A stretch of 21,672 nt of DNA from a virus, in IMG/VR virus record IMGVR_UViG_3300000117_000322, positions 1-21,672 of that record. One strand, 5' to 3'. A program made the translations under genes and the position numbers. Below, in pieces: positions 8,801 to 14,529 of this stretch; position 1 is the first letter of the stretch, and every line of letters begins with the position of its first letter. The notes beneath the pieces are model-generated. The model was not told the DNA's origin, searched no databases, and worked only from the letters and a program-made list of their open reading frames with translations.

Positions 8801-10138
8801 AGTAGAATTACAACATTTGGAACAACAACTGCATATGTTGATAACACATCACAGTCAACAAGTTATGAGACAGCTTATATTACAAGTAGAATAAGTAGTA
8901 GGGCAACAGGTACAAGTAGAAGTACAACTACAACATTTAATACTTCACAAGGAACGCTAACAAGCAGAAGTACAGCATCAAGTAGAAGTACAGTATCAAC
9001 ATTTGCAACATCACAATCTACTGCGTCAAGTAGAAGTACAGCATCAAGTAGAAGTACAACTACAGTATTTGCTACTTCACAAGGAACAATTACAAGTAGA
9101 AGTACTGCTTCAAGTAGAAGTACAGTATCAACATTTGCAACATCACAATCTACAGCATCAAGCAGAAGTACTGCTTCAAGTAGGAGTACAACAACTGTAT
9201 TTGCTACTTCACAAGGAACAATTACAAGTAGAAGTACAGCATCAAGCAGAGATACTACTACAACATTTAACACAACACAGTCTACTGCATCAAGCAGAAG
9301 TACTGCATCAAGCAGAAGTACAACAACTGTATTTGCTACTTCACAAGGAACAATTACAAGTAGAAGTACTGCTTCAAGCAGAGATACTTCTACTGTATTT
9401 AATACAGCTCAATCTACTGCATCAAGCAGAAGTACAGCTTCAAGTAGAGATACTTCTACTATATTTGCAACATCACAAGGAACAATTACAAGCAGAAATA
9501 CTGCTTCAAGTAGAGATACTACAACAACATTTAATACAGCTAGAGGTACTGCATCAAGCAGAAGTACTGCTTCAAGTAGGAGTACAACTACAGTATTTAA
9601 TACTTCACAAAGTACAGTAACAAGTAGAAGTACTGCTTCAAGTAGAAGTACAACTACAATATTTGCAACTTCACAAGGAACAATTACAAGTAAGTCAACT
9701 GGTACAAGTAAATCTACAAGTACAGTATTTAATACAACACAAGCAACAATTACAAGTAGAAGTACAGCATCAAGCAGAAATACTACTACAACATTTAACA
9801 CAACACAGTCTACTGCGTCAAGTAGAAGTACAGCATCTTCTAGAACTACAGAAACTTCTAGAACAACAGCGTTTACTACAACTACAACATTTAATACAAG
9901 TAGAACAACAACATTCGGTACAGATAGAACTACAACTACGACCTTCAATACAACAAGGTCTACAGATACAACGATTACTACTGACCACTTAACCACAACG
10001 ATATTTAATACATCTACCGTTGTATATGAAAGAACAACAGCCTCTCAGGCAGGAACTCTATTTGACACAGAAGTTTCTAGCTTAGATGACTACGGATTCT
10101 CCTTCTGGGATGGCTCAAAATGGAGTGAGAGCAATTAA
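5861..10138 (+). CDS. Giant Thr/Ser-rich low-complexity fibre protein (1425 aa)
   Basis: The N-terminus holds three copies of a 14-residue motif (NDNGTLRTI, NDSGTLRRI, NDNGTLAGP, at residues 6, 20 and 34), seen in phage fibre N-termini and probably the virion-attachment part. Residues ~47-1370 are low complexity, mostly Thr, Ser, Asn and Ala, with F/Y/Q/R at regular spacing. Units are 22 residues (FNTTQSTTTAFNTTTAFTTT type) at ~124-430, 20 residues in the middle and 22 residues (FATSQGTITSRSTASSRSTT type) at ~1026-1333. Bulky residues keep one parity (every second residue) almost throughout, as expected for an extended beta structure with one face bulky. The C-terminal ~50 residues (YERTTASQAGTLFDTEV...FSFWDGSKW) return to normal composition. 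There is no Cys or signal peptide. The frame is unbroken over 4.3 kb with synonymous codon variation, so it is a real gene. It is probably a tail fibre or decoration fibre; the Ser/Thr content makes O-glycosylation possible but unproven. Confidence 0.85.
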   Translation: MALYINDNGTLRTISFLALNDSGTLRRINEVYVNDNGTLAGPFTITHQTSRNTATSTSTISGVQETSYATTTIFNTTQDTITAFDTSRTTIFNTTQATETSRTTAFNTTTAFTTTTAFTTTTTFNTTQATTTAFTTTTAFSTTTTFNTSQSTTTAFNTTTAFTTTTTFNTTQSTTTAFNTTTAFSTTTVFNTTQGTTTAFNTTTAFTTTTTFNTTQSTTTAFNTTTAFTTTTTFNTSQSTTTAFTTTTAFSTTTTFNTSQGTTTAFTTTTAFSTTTVFNTTQSTTTAFTTTTAFNTTTTFNTTQSTTTAFTTTTAFNTTTVFNTTQSTTTAFTTTTAFNTTTVFNTTQSTTTAFTTTTAFNTTTTFNTSQSTTTAFTTVTAFNTTTVFNTTQSTTTAFTTTTTFTTTTTFNTARSTTTAYNTTTTYTTSYDTVISTSRNTSFATNTARTTNTSQSTSYTTTFTTTTAFNTTTTFTTTTAYTDNTSFGTSRITTFTTTTAFNTTTTFTTTTAYQDNTSFATTRTTTFATTTAYEDNTSFATTRTTTFTTTTAYQDNTSFATTRTTTFATTTAYIDNTSFGTTRTTTFITTTAYIDNTSQSTTRNTNTSRITAYIDNTTFATSTAYTTTQATNTSRSTSFTNSTAYNTTQATNTSRSTGFTNSTGYNTSQATNTSRNTSFATNTSRNTNTSRNTTRATNTAAFLGTFRTTSFITIFETSYGNREYDNTTRITSRTTGIITSFTNNTSFTTGFTNATGFTNDTTRATGFTNNTSFGTARNTNTSRITAYIDNTSFGTSRNTNTSRITAYIDNTAFGTSRNTNTSQATNTSRSTGFTNSTTYNTSFATNTARGTNTAQSTAYTTTQATNTSRSTNTAQSTTYNTVRLSNTARSTNTAQSTSYNTVRLSNTARSTNTAQSTSYNTVRLSNTARSTNTAQATGTSQSTNTSQSTSYNTVRLSNTARSTNTAQATGTSQSTNTSQATSRITTFGTTTAYVDNTSQSTSYETAYITSRISSRATGTSRSTTTTFNTSQGTLTSRSTASSRSTVSTFATSQSTASSRSTASSRSTTTVFATSQGTITSRSTASSRSTVSTFATSQSTASSRSTASSRSTTTVFATSQGTITSRSTASSRDTTTTFNTTQSTASSRSTASSRSTTTVFATSQGTITSRSTASSRDTSTVFNTAQSTASSRSTASSRDTSTIFATSQGTITSRNTASSRDTTTTFNTARGTASSRSTASSRSTTTVFNTSQSTVTSRSTASSRSTTTIFATSQGTITSKSTGTSKSTSTVFNTTQATITSRSTASSRNTTTTFNTTQSTASSRSTASSRTTETSRTTAFTTTTTFNTSRTTTFGTDRTTTTTFNTTRSTDTTITTDHLTTTIFNTSTVVYERTTASQAGTLFDTEVSSLDDYGFSFWDGSKWSESN
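6230..7153 (+). repeat. 66-bp tandem array, N-terminal arm (14 units)
   Basis: FNTTQ/FNTSQ anchors (the last degraded to FNTAR) occur 14 times between 6230 and 7088, at an exact 66-bp period (858 = 13 x 66). The unit pattern is F-N-T-x-Q-x-T-T-T-A-F-x-T-T-T-A-F-x-T-T-T-x. Most units differ at third positions. The units around 6780-6910 are nearly identical at DNA level and look recent. Confidence 0.9.
7381..8660 (+). repeat. 60-bp repeat families in the middle of the Thr/Ser-rich fibre
   Basis: Successive sub-arrays share a 60-bp (20-residue) period with different sequences: TTTAYQDNTSFATTRTTTFA-type at 7381-7620, ATNTSRSTSFTNSTAYNTTQ-type at 7741-7900, TSFGTSRNTNTSRITAYIDN-type around 8170-8330, and NTARSTNTAQSTSYNTVRLS-type at 8461-8640. 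A less regular stretch at ~7950-8100 (AAFLGTF, GNREYDN) separates them. Confidence 0.85.
8936..9859 (+). repeat. 66-bp tandem array, C-terminal arm (14 units)
   Basis: FATSQ/FNTSQ/FNTTQ anchors (with FNTAQ and FNTAR variants) occur 14 times from 8936 to 9794, again spanning exactly 13 x 66 bp. The unit pattern is F-x-T-x-Q-x-T-x-[ST]-S-R-S-T-A-S-S-R-x-T-x-T-x. QGTITSR and QSTASSR variants alternate over the first eight units, giving a 132-bp super-period. Confidence 0.9.
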
Positions 10139-10140
10139 AA

Positions 10141-10317
10141 ATGAGTGAGCCCGGAGGCGGATTTAAAAAAGAAACAAATTTAACACCAGAATACTTAAAT
10201 GGAAAAATGGAAAGTATGATGGCGGCACTATATGATTCAATAGAAGAATCAGAAAAAAGAATGAGAATAATGGAACGAGAAATATTTGAGTTGAAGCGTG
10301 GTAAAACCAAAAAGTAA
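10141..10317 (+). CDS. Small helical, probably coiled-coil protein (58 aa)
   Basis: This is a short gene beginning MSEPGGGFKKETNLTPEYL two bases after the fibre stop and ending GKTKK at a TAA. Residues ~16-54 are strongly helical and charged (KMESMMAALYDSIEESEKR, then MRIMEREIFELKRG), with spacing of M/I/L suited to a coiled coil. The poly-Gly N-terminus is followed by a polar linker. The continuous charge-patterned frame, the tight junction and its 20-base overlap with the next gene support it as real. It could be a fibre chaperone or a small virion protein. I do not recognise a family. Confidence 0.7.
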   Translation: MSEPGGGFKKETNLTPEYLNGKMESMMAALYDSIEESEKRMRIMEREIFELKRGKTKK

Positions 10318-11188
10318 ATTACAAGCATTAACTATAAATGAATCATTGGGAGATATACCCACTCATTTTATGAAGTCAGGTTCTGCATATAGACCCATTT
10401 CAGATTTAAATGGATTAGCAGAGTTTAGAAAAAGAATAATACCTGAAAAGTATAGAGGTAGTCCTTTTGAGTATGATATTTGGTTTAATACTAACGAACT
10501 TCATACTATTAGAAAATGGCTTTATACAGATTTTCTTGGTAATGGTATATACATAAGAGTACCAAGTATAAAAATTAATGATAAATTGTTTAAAAGCATT
10601 GTTAATTCAGACATAAAGATAGACGAAGAACGATGTGAAAAAATAGTAAATAATTTTCATAATAAGTATACCCTAGGAACTAACTTAGAGTACCATGACA
10701 AAGTAGTGTTCTTGCCAGGAACTAATATAATTGCAAAAGGTAAAACAGTACATTGGGCAAGAGTGAGACAATGTGTAGAGGAAGGATTTGTAATCAAACC
10801 TCACCCAATCACTCAAAAGATATGGATAGCAAAACTTAAAAAAGATTACGGAGAAAATACTGTACTCGATAAAAAAGTTGGAGGTTTTGAACTTCTAGCA
10901 AATTGTAAGTCAGTTGCTACTATGCAAAATAGTGAAATGGGACTCATGGCACTTATGTTAGATAAACAATTAAGATTAGTTTCTCATGCAAGAGAAGATA
11001 GAGAAAAAAATCTTTGGACATATGAAAGTTTTTATGGTACAATCGCAAATACAAATGCAAAAAAATCGCTGATGAAAATATTTTCAGCAAAGAACTCAGG
11101 AATAATCTTCAGTTTTGATGAAGATGCGGAGGACAGGTTAATAAACTATCTCAATAATTTTTGGGAGTATAAGGTAATAGACGGATGA
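10298..11188 (+). CDS. Putative GT-B / capsule-polysaccharide-transferase-like protein (296 aa)
   Basis: The start is GTG at 10298: an in-frame TGA at 10292-10294 excludes an upstream start, and the next Met is 24 residues in. The N-terminal half (IIPEKYRGSPFEYDIWFNT, LYTDFLGNGIYIRVPSIKIN) is unfamiliar. The C-terminal half looks like a GT-B donor-binding domain: VVFLPGTN (residues 137-143), FVIKPHP (164-170), FELLANCKSVATMQNSEMGLMALMLDK (197-223). K-P-H-P followed by a 'nS-x-x-G-x-x-A-L-x-L-x-K' loop is typical of capsule synthesis, CDP-glycerol and KDO-type transferases. There is no membrane segment. It overlaps the 58-residue gene by 20 bases and the next gene by ATGA. It might add a sugar or glycerol-phosphate group to a fibre or cell-surface glycan. 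The family assignment is tentative. Confidence 0.6.
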   Translation: MVKPKSKLQALTINESLGDIPTHFMKSGSAYRPISDLNGLAEFRKRIIPEKYRGSPFEYDIWFNTNELHTIRKWLYTDFLGNGIYIRVPSIKINDKLFKSIVNSDIKIDEERCEKIVNNFHNKYTLGTNLEYHDKVVFLPGTNIIAKGKTVHWARVRQCVEEGFVIKPHPITQKIWIAKLKKDYGENTVLDKKVGGFELLANCKSVATMQNSEMGLMALMLDKQLRLVSHAREDREKNLWTYESFYGTIANTNAKKSLMKIFSAKNSGIIFSFDEDAEDRLINYLNNFWEYKVIDG

Positions 11189-12132
11189 TAGAATTAGTAA
11201 CAAAATACAAAAAAGACTGGAGTATGTTTACTCTTGCTTCTTTATTAGATAAAGACGGATTCCGTCTGCATCTATTCATCCATAAAAATGACTGGGATGA
11301 TAGAGAAGTAAATTGGGTAATAAATAATTTTCAAAATGTAAAAGTTTACGAAGCATGGTGGAACGAAGACGATATATCTAGAATGACATTCTTCCTAAAG
11401 GAATACTGGAAAGATAAGGGTGGTCTTGCCAAAAGAATGATAGTATGGGATGGAAATAGAATTTTTAATCAAGCAATTGATAGTGGTAATCTACCACCTG
11501 CAGAATTTTTCAAAGCATCAATTTCATTCTTAAGTAGAGATTTAGTTTTTGATAAACATCCTAATATAGGTCATTACTACGATATACTTAGAATACCAAG
11601 AAAGACTCATCAAGGTATACCTTATATTGACAAGAATTTGGTAATATTAAATTATGATAGATTATCAGAATTTAAGAATAGAGACTTATTCTTTACTAGA
11701 CAAATCGATCCACCAAATCAAGGCAAGAGGCCTTATATAGATACACAACTTATAGCATGTAATGATAACGCTTTCTTTGAAGCATTAAGTTTTTACAAGC
11801 ACTCTTGGTCACCTATTTATGTAAATGGTAAAGTAGACCAGCTCGTTGAAAGAGACGCGATTGGGGCAAAAGAATTATTAGACTATAATGTTATGTTACG
11901 AAAATCTTGGAGTATAGATATAGAACATAGGTATCTTGCGAGAGATTATTTAGATTTAAGTACAGGAGTTCAGTTAGCAGTTCCATGGGATTGTTATACA
12001 GGTCTAATAGATAAAATACCATTAAACTTCAGAAATGCAAGAGTTAATGAAATACTACTACAAAAAGCAGAAAAACAAAAAGCAATCGCAGGAAAACTTA
12101 TTGAAAGAGGATTTATACTAGGAAAGGTCTAG
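11185..12132 (+). CDS. Uncharacterised protein (315 aa), companion of the GT-B-like gene
   Basis: I do not recognise this family. The protein is soluble, aromatic- and charge-rich, with no signal peptide or membrane segment. It opens MIELVTKYKKDWSMFTLASLL and GFRLHLFIHKNDW, reminiscent of the first beta-alpha units of a Rossmann-like or glycosyltransferase fold. Notable patches are LAKRMIVWDGNRIFNQAIDSG, DKHPNIGHYYDILRIPR and a C-terminal ARDYLDLSTGV...CYTGLIDKIPLNF. The start overlaps the preceding stop as ATGA, so the two are translationally coupled and probably function together. A surface-sugar or fibre-modification role is inferred from context only. Its 3' end overlaps the oppositely oriented gene by 15 bases. 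Confidence 0.65.
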   Translation: MIELVTKYKKDWSMFTLASLLDKDGFRLHLFIHKNDWDDREVNWVINNFQNVKVYEAWWNEDDISRMTFFLKEYWKDKGGLAKRMIVWDGNRIFNQAIDSGNLPPAEFFKASISFLSRDLVFDKHPNIGHYYDILRIPRKTHQGIPYIDKNLVILNYDRLSEFKNRDLFFTRQIDPPNQGKRPYIDTQLIACNDNAFFEALSFYKHSWSPIYVNGKVDQLVERDAIGAKELLDYNVMLRKSWSIDIEHRYLARDYLDLSTGVQLAVPWDCYTGLIDKIPLNFRNARVNEILLQKAEKQKAIAGKLIERGFILGKV

Positions 12133-12771
12133 GTTGCCCTGGTTTAAGTCTGATAATATTTTCCAATCAATTACACCTCTATCAAATAAATCAAGTACAA
12201 TCTCCTTCTCTTTCTGAGAATGGGGATTGTATGTCTGTGAGTTCACTGGAATATGCCAACTTGTAGGGTTCGCAAATCCAGCAGTAATTGAAAGAGCTTT
12301 CGAAAAGAAATCAAATCCTACCAATGTAAGAGTGGAAAATTCTATCTTCTGCAAAAAGTATTGAATTGTAATAAAACCTGCACTTGGACGTTGTCCATTA
12401 GTTTCATTGTTTTTAGCTCCCACTAAATCGAATATATTTAACATCTCTTTATCCGAAAACATTTCAATAACCTCGAAGTCAGGATAGTGGTCAGGAATTT
12501 TATTGAGGTGTATACGAGAACGATTAAATAGAACAGGAATGTTCTTAGGAAAGAATTTTCTCTTTTTGTATCTTAGAAATCCAGTTACCCAAATATCCGT
12601 ACGCTTACCAATACTATCCCAATTTTCATCAGTTGGAATACCATTTCCAAATCGTACTACTGTATCAAAACTTTCAATATAATCAGCAAGGTCATGTTGT
12701 AATATTTCAACAGAGTTGCCAACAAGTATTATTCGTTTTCCTTTAGTAATTTTGTGTAAAGTTTCTTCCAT
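12118..12771 (-). CDS. GT29 (sialyltransferase)-like glycosyltransferase (217 aa)
   Basis: The N-terminal motif KRIILVGNSVEIL (residues 12-24) followed by IESFDTVVRFGNG (32-44) matches the sialylmotif-L pattern of GT29 enzymes ('V-G-N-S ... D-x-V-x-R-x-N'). RPSAGFITIQYFL (128-140) with TLTLVGFDFF (147-156) resembles motif S and its following strand. NPHSQKEKEIV (182-192) could be the late His/Glu motif. Bacterial and phage proteins of this class transfer sialic acid-like or other sugars from CMP donors; the substrate here is unknown. There is no membrane anchor, unlike eukaryotic GT29. It overlaps the upstream GT8-like gene by 43 bases, and no later start would retain the VGNS motif, so the ATG at 12771 is secure although its ribosome site is weak. 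Confidence 0.7.
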   Translation of the reverse strand: MEETLHKITKGKRIILVGNSVEILQHDLADYIESFDTVVRFGNGIPTDENWDSIGKRTDIWVTGFLRYKKRKFFPKNIPVLFNRSRIHLNKIPDHYPDFEVIEMFSDKEMLNIFDLVGAKNNETNGQRPSAGFITIQYFLQKIEFSTLTLVGFDFFSKALSITAGFANPTSWHIPVNSQTYNPHSQKEKEIVLDLFDRGVIDWKILSDLNQGNLDLS

Positions 12772-13385
12772 TCGTTTGAGTATAAGAGGTTATCGTGTAT
12801 ATCGTGCCACGGTCCGCCATCAGTAAAGTGAACTGCTTTTGGATTGCGGAAATCATAATAATTTATCATGGCGTTAAATTCTGCAGGAATATCTCCTACA
12901 CTTGTTGCCCAGTCAAATTCATGCAAAGCACCCGCTGGGGCGTGGTTTACATATTCTAAAGTAAGTTTTTTACAGTCAATATTATTAAACCACATTAAAG
13001 ATGACCAATATTTTTTTGGGTAAGCCATATTTATTTTAACATTCATTTTTGTACTAGGTACTAAGAAAGGGGGATGTTTAACACAATAGACAGGATGGTC
13101 AGTTCCTACATAATCTATTAATTCTTGTGGGTCACATCTCCACATAAAGTCACTATCACAAAATAAAGCACAGCCTTGATACATACTAAGATAAGGAACA
13201 AGAAACCGTGTAAAAGCAAACTCAGTGCTTTCATTTTGAAACGGTCTCCTGTATATTCCTTCTCTTTTTAACTCTGACTGTACTAAAGGAATGATAGTAT
13301 GACGCTTAGTATATCTTTCTATTGATGCTTTACATACTTCAAAAGCGTCATGTTGTTCGGAATCATATCCTATATAAATTATCAT
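12729..13385 (-). CDS. GT8-like (GT-A, DxD) glycosyltransferase (218 aa)
   Basis: The start MIIYIGYDSEQHDAFEVCKASI is the first beta-alpha unit of a GT-A fold. STEFAFTRFLVPYL (residues 53-66) and LFCDSDFMWRCDP (74-86) supply the donor-site region with D77-x-D79 as probable metal ligand. HFTDGGPWHD (186-195) matches the C-terminal 'H-F-T-x-G-x-P-W' motif of GT8-type and related enzymes, which supplies the third metal ligand (H186). It is shorter than typical bacterial GT8 (~300 residues) but has the expected core. Donor and acceptor cannot be read from the sequence. It is coupled by ATGA overlap to the DUF6447-like gene upstream and overlaps the GT29-like gene downstream by 43 bases. Confidence 0.75.
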   Translation of the reverse strand: MIIYIGYDSEQHDAFEVCKASIERYTKRHTIIPLVQSELKREGIYRRPFQNESTEFAFTRFLVPYLSMYQGCALFCDSDFMWRCDPQELIDYVGTDHPVYCVKHPPFLVPSTKMNVKINMAYPKKYWSSLMWFNNIDCKKLTLEYVNHAPAGALHEFDWATSVGDIPAEFNAMINYYDFRNPKAVHFTDGGPWHDIHDNLLYSNEWKKLYTKLLKENE

Positions 13386-13570
13386 TCGTCTTTTAGACTT
13401 TGCCCTAAATCATTTACATATGCTTGTCTTGCTGTGCTAAGAGCCGCTCTTTCGTGGTCGAGGTCAGCTAATTTAGCATCACAGTAATTTATAGCATTAT
13501 GTAAAGCTTTTTGGTCTTTGTCAAAGCTATCGGAATCATGTTCGATTCCATCTATTGTAATTGTACTCAT
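13382..13570 (-). CDS. DUF6447-like small protein (62 aa)
   Basis: The protein is a short beta hairpin (MSTITIDGIEHDSDSF) followed by a long amphipathic helix (LHNAINYCDAKLADLDHERAALSTARQAY). This matches the layout I remember for DUF6447, a small phage family of unknown function ('ITIDGxEYD... A..L...D.ELARL....A.LQTAR..Y'). ATGA overlaps link it to nrdB upstream and the GT8-like gene downstream. AGGA sits 9 bases before the start. The family name is from memory and moderately certain. Confidence 0.7.
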   Translation of the reverse strand: MSTITIDGIEHDSDSFDKDQKALHNAINYCDAKLADLDHERAALSTARQAYVNDLGQSLKDE

Positions 13571-14529
13571 TTAAATATATCCTGCCAATTGCCTTGTGTA
13601 CTAGCCTTAGCATACTCGGTAGCACGGTTTTCAAAAAAGTTGGTATGCTCAACTGCGTTTACCTGCATATCAATCCATGGAAGTGGATTAACTGTACTAT
13701 GAAATATTGCTTTCATACCAAGACCGAGTAATCGTCTATCGGCGATGTATCTTATGTATTCTTTCACTTCTTTTGCTGTCAAATCAGGGATGTCTGCTTT
13801 ATCAAAACAAACATCAATAAATTTATCTTCTAATTCAACAACGCGTTCCGCTGCGCAATATATCTCATATTTCAGTTTATCTGTCCATATTTCAGGATTC
13901 TCTGCAACAAACTCTCTAAAAAGTCTTGAAACGGATTCTACATGTAAAGTTTCATCACGAATACTCCATGTTACAATCTGCCCCATACCTTTCATTAGGT
14001 TGTGTCTTGGATAGTTCAATAGTATGGCAAAAGATGAAAACAACTGAACTCCTTCTGTAAACCCACTGTATACTGCAAGTGTTTTTGCAATATCATGTGG
14101 TGTTTTCATATTGAAGTCAGATAGATATTCATGCTTCTCTACCATCTCTTGTATATCCATAAATTCTTTGTAGATATCCTCGGATTTACCTAGTGTTTCT
14201 AACAAAGATGAATATGCATCTTGGTGTACTGCTTCCATAGCTGCAAACGATACTAACATCATTCTTACTTCTGGTGCTTTAAAAGTAGGTAGATAATGTT
14301 TAGCATATCCACAGCAGACATCCACATCTGCTTGTGTAAAAAATCTAAATATGTTATCTACTAACTTTCTATTATCCTCTGTAAGATTCTGATTGTAGTC
14401 TTTAATATCATCTGCCATAGTTACTTCTTCAGGCATCCAATGCATTTGTTGTTGTTTTTTGTAGGCTTCAAATGCCCACCCGTAATCAAACGGTTTATAA
14501 TATTCTCTTTCTTCTAGTAAGTTTGCCAT
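13567..14529 (-). CDS. nrdB: Ribonucleoside-diphosphate reductase beta subunit (class Ia R2)
   Basis: This is the di-iron tyrosyl-radical subunit that generates the radical passed to NrdA for dNTP synthesis. All six metal ligands of the R2 family can be placed: D68, E99 and H102 (EAVHQDAY), E159 (GFTEG), E193 and H196 (RDETLH). The radical tyrosine is Y106, four residues after H102, and the spacing D68 to E99 (31 residues) equals that of E. coli NrdB. At 320 residues it is slightly shorter than E. coli R2 (376). It is therefore a radical-competent class Ia protein rather than a Tyr-less class Ic form. The start lies directly after the nrdA stop (TAAATG) with GAGGG 4 bases upstream. Confidence 0.95.
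   Translation of the reverse strand: MANLLEEREYYKPFDYGWAFEAYKKQQQMHWMPEEVTMADDIKDYNQNLTEDNRKLVDNIFRFFTQADVDVCCGYAKHYLPTFKAPEVRMMLVSFAAMEAVHQDAYSSLLETLGKSEDIYKEFMDIQEMVEKHEYLSDFNMKTPHDIAKTLAVYSGFTEGVQLFSSFAILLNYPRHNLMKGMGQIVTWSIRDETLHVESVSRLFREFVAENPEIWTDKLKYEIYCAAERVVELEDKFIDVCFDKADIPDLTAKEVKEYIRYIADRRLLGLGMKAIFHSTVNPLPWIDMQVNAVEHTNFFENRATEYAKASTQGNWQDIFK

Noticed and set aside
6230-9859. CRISPR-like array of short repeats
   Set aside because: The repeats are contiguous coding units with no unique spacers, the period is a multiple of three, and no cas genes are present.
5975-9996. Cys-rich and Val-rich minus-strand frames, and Gln/Leu-rich plus-strand frames, across the Thr/Ser-rich fibre
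   Set aside because: They are frame shadows of ACA/ACT-rich repeats (TGT gives Cys, GTT gives Val, CAA gives Gln). They break at each change of repeat family, while the 1425-residue frame runs through unbroken.
5861-10138. Diversity-generating retroelement target
   Set aside because: There is no reverse transcriptase and no template/variable repeat pair with adenine-specific differences. Differences between units are mainly synonymous.
5861-10138. Ice-binding protein because of many T-x-T triplets
   Set aside because: T-x-T pairs are interrupted by F/Q/R every 4-6 residues, so there is no long flat Thr array, and the neighbours are phage fibre genes. The resemblance is compositional only.
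12121-12160. Terminator hairpin at the convergent junction
   Set aside because: The two CTAGG copies are direct, not inverted, repeats and no T-run follows, so no stem can form.
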